Source: AC-32 sp963813435 (GTDB taxonomy: Bacteria > Actinomycetota > Thermoleophilia > Gaiellales > Gaiellaceae). From it: DNA of 64,000 nt. The notes beneath the pieces were generated by a model. It saw nothing but the letters and a program-made list of their open reading frames with translations. It made no database searches and was not told the origin of the DNA. The stretch covers positions 248,001 through 312,000 of the forward strand of contig CAWEYY010000002.1 of the NCBI GenBank assembly GCA_963813435.1. The letters are read 5' to 3'. The translations under genes were made by a program, and so were the position numbers. The first letter of the stretch is position 1. Each line of letters begins with the position of its first letter. Shown in pieces: positions 51,397 through 59,551 of this stretch.

Positions 51397-52585
51397 CTAG
51401 TCCCAGCCGTCCAGGACGGGGAAGCGGGCGGTCGCGTCGAGGCAGTCGGAGGCGAAGAGCGCGACGCCGACGATCCCCGTGAAGAGCGAGTAGCGGCCGG
51501 TGCCGCTCTCCGTCCGCGCCTGCTCGGCCTGCGCGAGCGCGTGAACGGCGAAGCGGCGGGCCCGCTCGAGCCAGAGCTCGTCGCCGGTGCGACCGAACGC
51601 CTTCAGCAGGGCGTAGCCGTTGCCGGCCGTCCCGTGGCAGATACCGGCGCCCTTCTCGGCCCCGTGCGCACCTGCCCGCCACGTCAGCTCCGCGCCCGGC
51701 GAGCAGCAGCTCCTCGTCGAGGTAGGGCGCGGCGGTCGCGACGATCCCCGGCGCGCCGTGGCACCACTGGACGCGGATCGCGCCGCGCTTGTCCTCGAGC
51801 CCCTCGCCGATCGTCGCCGGCCAGTTCGCCAGCCCGTCCTCGCGGACCGCCTCCGCGGCGACCACGGCAGCCGCCTCGCGCTCGAGCTCCGGGTCAGGGT
51901 CTCCCTGCAGAAGCGCATGGACGTTCCCGACGAAACCGTGAGCAGGCCCGAGGCTCCGCCATGGCCCCATGCCGTAGAGCTGCTGCGTCCAGATCCCGCC
52001 GGCGTCGCGGCGCGCGCGCAGGGCCTCAGCGCTCTCCCGCCAGGCATCGGCCCAGCGCTTCTCCCCGCTCCAGCCGTGCATCGCGTGGGCGGCGACCATC
52101 GTCCCCGGCGAGCCCCAGATCAGCTCCTCGGCCTCGTTGGCGACGTTCTCGCGCACGCGCGAGAGGAGCGTGTCGGCCAGGTCGTCGCTCGGCGCGAGTA
52201 GCCACGCAACCACGAGGATCCCGGTCTCGCCGCTGAACAGCGAAGAAGCAGACGGCGAGGGGAGCGGCGTGTCGCCGACGGAGAGCGGCCCCGCCCGCCA
52301 GAGCTCGAGCGCCCGCGTCACGGCGGCGCTGAGGTCGAGACCCGTCTCGGCGTGACCGCGGCGACGCAGGGCGTCGAGCGCCCAGACGACGCCGGCCGCG
52401 CCGCCGTAGAGCTCCGTCAACGGTTGGCGCAGCTCCCAGACGTCCCACTCGTGGGCCGGCCAGAGCCCGTCCGGGTCGAAGGCCCGGTCCGTGTCGGCGA
52501 CGATCGCCCGGATCCCCTCCCGGACGCGCGCCTCGTCCCACGGCTCGTCGACGAGCGGCTCGAAGGCCTCGGGCCGGTACAGCAT
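51397..52585 (-). pseudogene. LanC-like (lanthionine synthetase C) protein, frameshifted
   Basis: From ATG 52585 the frame encodes the alpha-toroid of a LanC-like protein with GGAAGVVWALDALRRRG and SLFSGETGILVVAWLLAPSD. The first zinc ligands follow in IRVQWCHGAPGIVATAAPYL. Beyond ELLLAG, near 51692-51698, the frame is wrong; in the next frame AELTWRAGAHGAEKGAGICH continues with HGTAGNGYALLKAFGRTGDE, carrying the second Cys-His zinc pair, to a stop at 51397. About 395 residues if restored. No lantibiotic precursor, LanB or LanM is near. It may therefore be a housekeeping or glutathione/kinase-type LanC-like protein. The indel may be a read error. Confidence 0.75.
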
Positions 52586-52595
52586 CTGCCCGAGC

Positions 52596-55187
52596 CTACG
52601 CGACGGCTGTCGCGGTGGTCTCGCGCGGGAGCCGTCGCGAGACGATCTGGGAGACGCCGTCGCCGGCCATCGTGACGCCGTAGAGCACGTCCGCGGCCTC
52701 CATCGTCTTCTTCTGGTGCGTGACGACGATGAACTGCGCGCTCTCCGAGTAGCGGCGCAGGAGCTCGACGAAGCGGCCGATGTTCGTGTCGTCGAGCGCG
52801 GCCTCGACCTCGTCGAGGAGGTAGAACGGGCACGGCCGCGCCAGGAACAGCGAGAACAGAAACGAGATCGCGCCGAGCGCCTTCTCGCCGCCCGAGAGGA
52901 GGGAGAGCCGCGTGACGCGCTTCCCGACCGGGCGCAGCTCGACCTCGACGCCCTGCTCGCCGCCCTCCTCCTCGGGCTCGGTCAGACGCAGCCGGCCGTG
53001 CCCGCCGGGGAAGAGCGTGGCCGCGACCTCCTCGAAGTGCGCGCTCACCGCGGCGAACGTCTCGTCGAAGCGCCGCTCGACGGTCTCGGTCAGCTCGGCG
53101 CGGAGCTCCTCGAGCTCCTTGAGGCTCTCCTCGAGGTCGGAGCGCTGCGCGACGAGCTCGGTCAGCCGCTCCTTCTCGCGCTCGTGCTCCTCCTTTGCGA
53201 GCGGGTTGACCTGGCCGAGCGTCTCGCGGCGGCGCTCGAGGCGCTCGATCTTCTCGGCGAGCTCCTCCCGGTCGTCTCCTTCGGCCGCCTCGGCTCCGGC
53301 CTCGTCGAGCCGCCGCCTGGCCTCCTCGGCCTCGGCCTCGAAACGAGCGCCCTCGACGTCGACCGCGGACGCACGCTCGGCGGCCTCCGCGCCCGCGCGC
53401 CTCGCCTCGACCTCCTCCCCGCCGAGTCGTCTGAGCTCGGCTGCGAGCTCGCCGGCCTTCGTCGCTCCCGCGTCCACGCGTGCCTGGAGCGGAGCCTCGA
53501 AGCGCTTCGTGGCGTCGGACGCCTTCGCGAGGATCGCCGCGAGCCGCTCGGCCAGCGCGATCAGCGGCTCGGCGGCCATGGGCGCGACCTCCTCCGGAAG
53601 CTCGTCCGCACGCCGCTCGAGCTCCTCGGCCTCGCGTGCGAGCGACCGGCGGCGCGCATCGAGCTGAAGCAGGACCGCCTCGGCCGTCTCGCCCGCGAAC
53701 CGGAGCTCGCCGCGGTCAGCGTCGTAACAGTGGCCCTCGCGGGTCACGAGCACGCCGGTCTCGGCGCGCGCGAGGTCGCCCGGATCGGCGAGCCAGACGT
53801 CCTCCAGGAGCGCCGCGACGCGCTCGCCCCCGGGAAGCGCGTGCACGCGGCTCGACAGCGGCTGCGCCCCGGCCAACGGCGGTCGCCCGCGGCGATGCGG
53901 CTCTTCCCGCGGCGGAATCAGCACCGCGAGGTTGCCGAGCCCTCCCGTGCGTGCGCGCTCCACGAGCGCGAGCGCCGACGCGGCATCTCCAGCAACGATC
54001 GCAGCGGCCCGGCCGAACAGCGCGGCGGCGACCGCCCGCTCGTAGCCGGCCTCGACCTCGAGTAGGGACAGCGCCAGCCGCTCGCCGTCCTCCGCGAGAG
54101 CACGCGCGGCAGGCGGCAGGCCCTCGCGCTCGGCGAGCGAGTGCTCCAGCGCGGCCAGCCGCTCGCGGGCCAGGCGGGCCTGCTCGCGGAGCGCCTCCCG
54201 CTCCGGGTTCCGCGCCGTCCGTGGGATCAGCGTCTCCGCCCGCATCCGCGCGATCAGGTCCGCGGCCGCCTCACGCCGAAGCTCGATCCGCTCGGACGCG
54301 CTCTTGAGGCGGTAGAGCGCGGCCGTCGCGCCCTCGCCGCGGCCAGCTGCCGCGGCGAGCTCCTCCTCGACCCGGTTCCGCTCGGACAGCAACGCCTCCA
54401 GACGAGACTCGACGCGCCTCCGCTCCAGCGCCGCCGCCGCACGCCGCTCCTCGACCTCGCCGAGCCGCTCCTCCACGGCGGCCAGGTCGAGCTCGGCCAC
54501 GCGGGCGCGCAGCGAGGCGATCTCTCCGCGCAGCTTCTCGGCCCGCTCTGCCGCGCTCGCCTGCAACGCCAGCGGCCGCAGCCGGCCCTTGACCTCGGCC
54601 TCCAGGTCGCGAGCGCGCTCGATCTGCACCTGGACGCGCGCGAGCTTCAGCTCCGCCCGGTGTCGCCGGCGCTTGAACTTGCCGAGGCCGGCCGCGTCCT
54701 CGATCAGCACGCGCCGCTCCTCGGGCTTGCTGGCGAGGATCTCCTCGACCTTGCCCTGGCTGATCACCGAGCCGTGGCTGCCGCCGAGCCCGACGTCGGC
54801 GAGCAGCTCGACGAGGTCGGTGCGGCGCACCGTGGCCCGGTTGACGAGGTACTGGCCCTCGCCGCCGCGGTGCAGCCGCCGCGCGACCGAGACCTCGGTG
54901 AAGTCGAGATCCTCGATCGCCCCGTCCTCGTTCTCGAACAGCAGCTCGACCTCGCAGAAGTCCGCGGGCGAACGGCCAGGAGCCCCCGCGAAGAGCACGT
55001 CGTCGGGCTTCTCGGCCCGCAGCTCGTGCGGGCTCAGGCTCCCGGAGGCCCAGAGCAGCGCGTCGGCGACGTTCGACTTGCCCGAGCCGTTCGGCCCGAC
55101 GACCACGGCCACACCGGGCTCGAGCCGCACCTCGACCGCGTCGGGAAACGACTTGAACCCGCGCAGCTTGATCGCACGTAGATGCAC
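52596..55187 (-). CDS. smc: Chromosome segregation SMC ATPase, short form
   Basis: 863 residues. N-terminal head: LRAIKLRGFKSFPDAVEV, Walker A GPNGSGKS (31-38), VISQGKVEEILASKPEERR. Coil 1 about 175-350, hinge about 355-500 (LLEVEAGYERAVAAALFG, ARTGGLGNLAVLIPP), coil 2 about 505-690, and the C-terminal head with SLLSGGEKALGA (LSGGE at 764-768) and Walker B FYLLDEVEAALDD. Typical bacterial SMC has about 1,180 residues with arms of roughly 320, so the arms here are about half length. GTG 55187 is the start, since conserved sequence begins with HLRAIK. No scpA or scpB is within the window. Confidence 0.9.
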   Translation of the reverse strand: MHLRAIKLRGFKSFPDAVEVRLEPGVAVVVGPNGSGKSNVADALLWASGSLSPHELRAEKPDDVLFAGAPGRSPADFCEVELLFENEDGAIEDLDFTEVSVARRLHRGGEGQYLVNRATVRRTDLVELLADVGLGGSHGSVISQGKVEEILASKPEERRVLIEDAAGLGKFKRRRHRAELKLARVQVQIERARDLEAEVKGRLRPLALQASAAERAEKLRGEIASLRARVAELDLAAVEERLGEVEERRAAAALERRRVESRLEALLSERNRVEEELAAAAGRGEGATAALYRLKSASERIELRREAAADLIARMRAETLIPRTARNPEREALREQARLARERLAALEHSLAEREGLPPAARALAEDGERLALSLLEVEAGYERAVAAALFGRAAAIVAGDAASALALVERARTGGLGNLAVLIPPREEPHRRGRPPLAGAQPLSSRVHALPGGERVAALLEDVWLADPGDLARAETGVLVTREGHCYDADRGELRFAGETAEAVLLQLDARRRSLAREAEELERRADELPEEVAPMAAEPLIALAERLAAILAKASDATKRFEAPLQARVDAGATKAGELAAELRRLGGEEVEARRAGAEAAERASAVDVEGARFEAEAEEARRRLDEAGAEAAEGDDREELAEKIERLERRRETLGQVNPLAKEEHEREKERLTELVAQRSDLEESLKELEELRAELTETVERRFDETFAAVSAHFEEVAATLFPGGHGRLRLTEPEEEGGEQGVEVELRPVGKRVTRLSLLSGGEKALGAISFLFSLFLARPCPFYLLDEVEAALDDTNIGRFVELLRRYSESAQFIVVTHQKKTMEAADVLYGVTMAGDGVSQIVSRRLPRETTATAVA

Positions 55188-55349
55188 GCGCGCGAAGTCT
55201 GACGGGCTCCGCGGATGACGCCTGCGCGCCGCTCCCCGTTGACCCGATAACCGTCCGGAGTTACCGTCGCCCCAGGCTGGTTCGAGGCTTGCCTGCGGCC
55301 GGAGCACTGGGCCAGAAACCGCCACCCGCACCTTCGGAGGTGATTCAGC

Positions 55350-55655
55350 GTGGCCTCGGGAGCCTTTCAGGAGGTAGTGAGACCGTACGAGCGCGTGATG
55401 GTTGCGCTCCCACCGTGCATGAGCACGGGCGCAGTCGAGTTCAACCGCATCTTCGTCTCGCTGGCAAGCGATTTCGACGGCGCCCACGTGAGGCTTGCCA
55501 TCGGCAAGCCGGGCCAGTTCAACGTCGAGGACAATCTTCCGGTCCCCGCGGGCAGGAGCGTCGTTCGCGAGCTCAAACCGGGGGACGAGGTCGCATCCGT
55601 GATCCACCAGGGCGGCGAGCCCGTGGCCGTCTTGGTCGAGTATCAGGGCCTCTAG
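55350..55655 (+). CDS. Small protein of unknown function
   Basis: 101 residues from GTG 55350, preceded by GGAGGTGAT, a near-perfect match to the 16S rRNA tail six bases upstream. The product reads ASGAFQEVVRPYERVMVALP, PVSIGxxxx-free, with STGAVEFNRIFVSLASDFDG, VRLAIGKPGQFNVEDNLPVP and VVRELKPGDEVASVIHQGGE, a beta-rich, probably cytoplasmic fold without a signal peptide. I do not recognise it. It is divergent from smc (162-base gap) and converges on the DUF899 gene. Confidence 0.6.
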   Translation: MASGAFQEVVRPYERVMVALPPCMSTGAVEFNRIFVSLASDFDGAHVRLAIGKPGQFNVEDNLPVPAGRSVVRELKPGDEVASVIHQGGEPVAVLVEYQGL

Positions 55656-55658
55656 CGC

Positions 55659-56393
55659 CTACGCGCCGTACTCGTCGTGGCGGCGCAAAGGGAAGTCGGC
55701 TTCGCGTCCGTCCGGTACCTGGTCGAGCAGCTGGTAGTAGAACGGGGCGAGCAGGAACCGGTCGGGCGCGGTGCGGGAGTACGTGTGGTAGACGACGCCG
55801 TCGTCGAGCTTGAAGACGTTCCAGCCCGGCGACTCGGCGAGGCCGTGCGCCAGATCGGTGCCCACGTTCTTCGCCCAGTCCACGAGCCAGTCCTCGGCGT
55901 TCTCGACCATCTCCGCCAGCTCACCCGTGGCCATCTGCTCCTGGGTGAACGCGAAGTCGAAGTCGAAGTTGAACTCGCTCCCGGACGACGACACATAGGG
56001 GAACGTCCACCCCATCCGCCGCTTGTAGGCGCTCAGCTTCTCGATCGGCGCCCGTGAGATCGCGAGCAGTGTGATGTCGCGGTTGTTGACGTGCGGGAGA
56101 GCAGCGTCGAAGTGGTCGGCAAGCCCGGTGCAGCCAGGGCACGCCGCCTCGTAGGTCGGCCCGAACATCAGGTGATAGATGAGAAGCTGCGAGCGCCCGT
56201 CGAACAGCTCTACCAACGTCTTCTTCCCGTCCTCGGTGTCGAAGACGTACTCCTTGTCGACGCGCACCCACGGGAGCTCCTGGCGCTGCTTCGCGATCTC
56301 CTCGTCGAGCCTCCCGAGCTCCTGCTCGCGCTCCTGCAGTTTCCTGCGCGCCGCCGACCACTCTTCCATCGTTCCGACCGCGTGTTTCGGCAT
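55659..56393 (-). CDS. DUF899 thioredoxin-fold family protein
   Basis: 244 residues. RQELPWVRVDKEYVFDTEDG, then YEAACPGCTGLADHFDAALP holds the CPGC motif of DUF899, and ISRAPIEKLSAYKRRMGWTF, FPYVSSSGSEFNFDFDFAFT are the conserved downstream parts. The fold resembles AhpC/thioredoxin proteins; the two cysteines suggest a redox role, not proven. A strong AAAGGAGG precedes ATG 56393. Confidence 0.85.
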   Translation of the reverse strand: MPKHAVGTMEEWSAARRKLQEREQELGRLDEEIAKQRQELPWVRVDKEYVFDTEDGKKTLVELFDGRSQLLIYHLMFGPTYEAACPGCTGLADHFDAALPHVNNRDITLLAISRAPIEKLSAYKRRMGWTFPYVSSSGSEFNFDFDFAFTQEQMATGELAEMVENAEDWLVDWAKNVGTDLAHGLAESPGWNVFKLDDGVVYHTYSRTAPDRFLLAPFYYQLLDQVPDGREADFPLRRHDEYGA

Positions 56394-56482
56394 GGCGTTC
56401 CCTCCTTTGGACGATTGTCAGGTAGACCGGCGGCGGGCGGGAAGCTCATCGGTCGAGGCGGCCTCGTGATAGGCCGTGGGCG

Positions 56483-57130
56483 TCAGGCGCCGACGAGCTC
56501 CTTGAACGCGGGTTCATCGCGGATCGGGTCGAAGTCCGAGTCGCCGCTCGCGAACGACCGGAGCGACTCCCGGAGATCGATTGCCTGCCGAAGGTGCTCG
56601 ACGGCATCGTCGGTCTGGCCGGCGAGGCTTTCGCAGCAGGCCACGTTGTAGACGAGCTCCGGGTACCGAGCCTCCTCGGTTGCGATCAGCTCGCGCCCGC
56701 GCTCGGCTGCCTCGGCGTACTCGCCGCCCTCGTAGAGCGGATGGACCGGTGACCAGATCTCCCAGCCGACCGCCTCGAAGGCCTTCCCACTCTGGCCCCC
56801 GACAACGAAGATCGTCGTGCCGGGCTCCTCTGCGAACGCCGTGCGCGTCACGTCCGCCTTGACCGAGACGAGCGTGCCCGCGGGCGCGTCCAGCCGCTCG
56901 CCGTCGAGCTCGAAGATCGCGCGACCGCGCTGGACGAGGTAGAGCTCCTCGCTCCCTTCGTGGTCCCCCTCCTCATGCTCGGGGATCAGCCGCTCCCCCG
57001 CCGCACCGGCCGTCCACGCGTTGACGCCGAAGGCCGTGATGCCCAGGAGGTGCCGGACGGGCCGGAGGCGGCACTCCCGATGCTCCAGCTCGTCGACCTC
57101 GTCGAGGTGCACGACCGCGTAACCGCTCAT
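56483..57130 (-). CDS. Cupin protein with C-terminal TPR-like helices
   Basis: 215 residues. The cupin barrel (EHEEGDHEGSEELYLVQRGR, ERLDAPAGTLVSVKADVT) is followed by a helical repeat of TPR type: LYEGGEYAEAAERGRELIAT, EARYPELVYNVACCESLAGQ, TDDAVEHLRQAIDLRES. AGGAGGT stands five bases before ATG 57130. Cupin plus one TPR unit suggests ligand sensing with a protein-protein contact. Function unknown. Confidence 0.75.
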   Translation of the reverse strand: MSGYAVVHLDEVDELEHRECRLRPVRHLLGITAFGVNAWTAGAAGERLIPEHEEGDHEGSEELYLVQRGRAIFELDGERLDAPAGTLVSVKADVTRTAFAEEPGTTIFVVGGQSGKAFEAVGWEIWSPVHPLYEGGEYAEAAERGRELIATEEARYPELVYNVACCESLAGQTDDAVEHLRQAIDLRESLRSFASGDSDFDPIRDEPAFKELVGA

Positions 57131-57200
57131 GAGGACCTCCTGGGGATCGTTGTCTCGGTCGCCGTCGAGTGTACGGGCGGCGCTCAGTTGGAAGTCGCTC

Positions 57201-57350
57201 TCAGCCTGCGGCGAGGAAGTCGAGCACACGCTCAGTGAGCAGTGCGGCCGCCTGCTCGTCATGCTCGGCGAAGTAGTGCTCGGTGCCGGGATAGACGAAG
57301 AGCTCGACGAACGGCGCGAGCCCGAGCGCATGGTGAAAGACGACGACCCC
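57201..57350 (-). pseudogene. Dienelactone hydrolase-family remnant (C-terminus only)
   Basis: The frame ending at 57201 reads FVELFVYPGTEHYFAEHDEQ then AAALLTERVLDFLAAG. This is the C-terminal strand and helix of the dienelactone hydrolase family, with the triad His in TEHYF. The first 200 residues expected are absent: upstream lies the P-loop kinase-like gene on the other strand. It is a deletion scar. Confidence 0.5.
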
Positions 57351-57390
57351 GGCCACCGCCCGGCAGCTTAAGACCTCTAGCCTTCCGGCG

Positions 57391-57858
57391 TTGCGAAGGG
57401 TCCTCGTCACGGGGATGTCCGGCACCGGCAAGTCGACCGCTCTCGCGGAGCTCCGGAAGCGCGGGTTCGAGGCCGTCGACACGGACGAGCCCGGGTGGAC
57501 CGTGTGGTCGGACGAGGAGAACGGATATCTCTGGCGCGAAGACCGCATCGCGGAGCTGCTCGCCCGCGACCGCGAGGTTCCGCTCTACGTGTCCGGGACG
57601 GTCTCGAACCAGGGACGGTTCTACTCGCAGTTCGACGCGATCGTCCTGCTCAGCGCACCCGAGGAGGTCCTGCTCTCTCGAATCGACACCCGGACGACGA
57701 ATCCTTACGGGAAGGCGGCCGAAGAGCGCGAGCTGATCCTCGGGCACCTCGCCGAGGTCGAGCCGCTGCTGCGCGCGACGTGTACGCACGAGATCGACGC
57801 CGCGCAACCGGTCGACGTGGTGGTCGCGGAGCTCGTTCGGATCGGCACGGAGCCGTAG
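57391..57858 (+). CDS. P-loop kinase-like protein (shikimate/adenylate-kinase fold)
   Basis: 155 residues from TTG 57391. RRVLVTGMSGTGKSTALAEL carries Walker A (GMSGTGKST, 8-16), VDTDEPGW the following acidic turn, YVSGTVSNQGRFYSQFDAIV and LSAPEEVLLSRIDTRTTNPY the adenylate-kinase-like core. It probably phosphorylates a small molecule. It has no close enzymatic assignment. An adjacent exported protein follows 43 bases later. Confidence 0.75.
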   Translation: MRRVLVTGMSGTGKSTALAELRKRGFEAVDTDEPGWTVWSDEENGYLWREDRIAELLARDREVPLYVSGTVSNQGRFYSQFDAIVLLSAPEEVLLSRIDTRTTNPYGKAAEERELILGHLAEVEPLLRATCTHEIDAAQPVDVVVAELVRIGTEP

Positions 57859-57901
57859 GCCCGCGTTTGACATCGCACCGAGGCGCGACGACCCTTCAGG
57901 C

Positions 57902-58390
57902 GTGCGCCTGAGCTGGATCGCCGCCGTCGGAATCCTGATCCTGGCGTTGCCGCTCGGGGCAGGGGCGTCGTCGGCTCAACGTGACACCACCTCAACGGGC
58001 AAGGCCGTGCCGTTCATCACCGTCGCCTCCGGCGGGAGCACGAAACACCCGCCCCGGAATCGGCTCTACCTCGCCCGCAATCTGTCCGCGACGAGGGCCT
58101 GGGGCCGCTGGCTCACCGCCGACGCGCGGAACGCGCTCCGCGCGGTCGACTTCGATCGCTACGGAGTCGTCGCCGCCTTCCGCCTCCAGAAGAGCACCGG
58201 CCTGAGGATCACGCGGATCACGCGGGACCGAACCACGCTCGGCCTCCGGCTGGCCGTTCCCAAGCCCCCGGCGCCAGACCCGAAAGCCCTCACGCTCGGC
58301 GCGTACCACGTCGTGAAAGTCCAACGGAGGTACCTGCGCAACGTCTCGCGACTCATCGTGCGCGGCGTGACGGTCTGGACCGGGCCCTGA
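57902..58390 (+). CDS. Exported protein of unknown function
   Basis: 162 residues from GTG 57902. LSWIAAVGILILALPLGAGA is a signal peptide. The mature part has FITVASGGSTKHPPRNRLYL, VDFDRYGVVAAFRLQKSTGL and LTLGAYHVVKVQRRYLRN; the last resembles the C-terminal strand of PrcB-type exported proteins. It is likely outside the membrane. Function unknown. Confidence 0.6.
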   Translation: MRLSWIAAVGILILALPLGAGASSAQRDTTSTGKAVPFITVASGGSTKHPPRNRLYLARNLSATRAWGRWLTADARNALRAVDFDRYGVVAAFRLQKSTGLRITRITRDRTTLGLRLAVPKPPAPDPKALTLGAYHVVKVQRRYLRNVSRLIVRGVTVWTGP

Positions 58391-58402
58391 CGCGTCCAGG
58401 GC

Positions 58403-58606
58403 ATGAAAGGGATCCGCTACTTCTTCCGAAACTTCACCGCTCTCGCGGTCAAGGAGCATCTGCGCTCGCAGATCGAAAGCGCAGGGAGCGGAGCCGAGTT
58501 GACGCCGAACGAAGTCGAGCTCGTGCGCTTCACGGCTGACCGCTCCGATCAGCTCCAGGAGCTTGCAGAACGGCCGCCGAGCCACGGCGTCGCGAGCGAC
58601 GCCTAG
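58403..58606 (+). CDS. Possible small protein, C-terminus encoded by a repeat hairpin
   Basis: A 67-codon frame starts 12 bases after the previous gene: GIRYFFRNFTALAVKEHLRS, QIESAGSGAELTPNEVELVR, FTADRSDQLQELAE. The first 55 residues look plausible. The last ones (SHGVASDA) are encoded by the perfect hairpin at 58586-58603, which also covers the end of the RNase III gene on the other strand. No clear Shine-Dalgarno. It may be chance. Confidence 0.35.
   Translation: MKGIRYFFRNFTALAVKEHLRSQIESAGSGAELTPNEVELVRFTADRSDQLQELAERPPSHGVASDA
58586..58603. repeat. Half copy of the dispersed repeat (hairpin B)
   Basis: GGCGTCGC-GA-GCGACGCC is a perfect 8-bp stem with a 2-base loop, closely matching hairpin B of the copies at 12822 and 60557. 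It lies between convergent coding ends (the small frame on plus, rnc on minus), overlapping both. It may end transcription from both sides. Confidence 0.6.
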
Positions 58607-59247
58607 GCAGCGGCCTCGAGGTGGTCGAGCGCCTCGCGCGCGGCCGCCTGCTCGGCCGCCTTCTTGGAGCGACCGCTGCCGACGCCGATCTCCTGACCGT
58701 CGATCACGGCCGCGCACGTGAATGTGCGGTCGTGCGGCGGGCCCTGGACGTCGCGGACGGTGTACGAGACCTGGCGCCCGCGGCGGGCGAGCTCCTCCTG
58801 GAGCTCGGTCTTGTAGTCGACGTGGCTCGTGAGCGCGTAGGTGATGCGTCCGTCGAAGGCGTCCACGATCGCGCTCTCGACCGGCTCGAACCCGTGCTCC
58901 AGGTAGAGCGCTGCGAGCGAGGCCTCGAGCAGCGCGGCGAGGACGTTCCGGTTGCGGGAGAGCTTCACGAGCTCGTCCGCAGGCGCGAGCTTCGCCCCGC
59001 GCTCCGCGAGCAGCGTTCCGAGGCCGAGCTCCCGGGCGACGACGGCGCAGCTCGCGCGCGAGACCACGTGCGAGCGGATCTTCGCCAGCCGGCCCTCGGA
59101 GAAATCCGGGTGCCGGTCGTAGAGCGCCTGCGCGATCGCCAGCTCGAGCACGCTGTCGCCGAGGAACTCGAGCCGTTCGTACGACGATCCGCGGTCGGGC
59201 GCCCAGGAGCTGTGCGTGAAGACGTTCACGAGCCGGTCCTCGGGCAA
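58603..59247 (-). CDS. rnc: Ribonuclease III
   Basis: 214 residues: the catalytic signature ERLEFLGDSVLELAIAQAL, HPDFSEGRLAKIRSHVV, ALLEASLAALYLEHGFEPVE, and a C-terminal double-stranded RNA-binding domain (DYKTELQEELARRGRQVSYT, GVGSGRSKKAAEQAAAREAL). It processes rRNA and structured mRNA. The TTG at 59247 is used; conserved sequence runs further upstream (DELTRLISELPEDR), with a CTG at about 59259, so the start may be earlier. It forms an operon with acpP and plsX. Confidence 0.9.
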   Translation of the reverse strand: MPEDRLVNVFTHSSWAPDRGSSYERLEFLGDSVLELAIAQALYDRHPDFSEGRLAKIRSHVVSRASCAVVARELGLGTLLAERGAKLAPADELVKLSRNRNVLAALLEASLAALYLEHGFEPVESAIVDAFDGRITYALTSHVDYKTELQEELARRGRQVSYTVRDVQGPPHDRTFTCAAVIDGQEIGVGSGRSKKAAEQAAAREALDHLEAAA

Positions 59248-59299
59248 CTCGGAGATGAGCCTCGTCAGCTCGTCGGGCCTGCCGGCCGGCGCGCGGCTG

Positions 59300-59545
59300 C
59301 TACTGGTGCGTTGTGACGTAGTCGACTGCTTGCCCGACAGTCTGGATCTTCTGCGCGTCCTCGTCGGAGATCTTGATCCCGAACTGGTCCTCCAGCTCCA
59401 TGATCAGCTCCACGAGATCGAGCGAGTCGGCGTCGAGGTCCTCCTGGAAGGACGCTTCTTCGGTTACCTCGTTTTCGTCCACGCCGAGCTGTTCCGTCAG
59501 GACTTCCTTGACCCGCTCGTACACTTCCTCTCGCGTTGCCGCCAT
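59300..59545 (-). CDS. acpP: Acyl carrier protein
   Basis: 81 residues. The phosphopantetheine serine lies in DLDADSLDLVELIMELE (Ser41). It carries acyl chains in fatty acid synthesis. It is 7 bases downstream of plsX and is followed by rnc. Confidence 0.95.
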   Translation of the reverse strand: MAATREEVYERVKEVLTEQLGVDENEVTEEASFQEDLDADSLDLVELIMELEDQFGIKISDEDAQKIQTVGQAVDYVTTHQ

Positions 59546-59551
59546 GTCACC

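Noticed and set aside
51397..52585. A lanthipeptide biosynthetic gene cluster
   Set aside because: Only the LanC-like gene is present. No precursor, LanB, LanM, protease or transporter is near.
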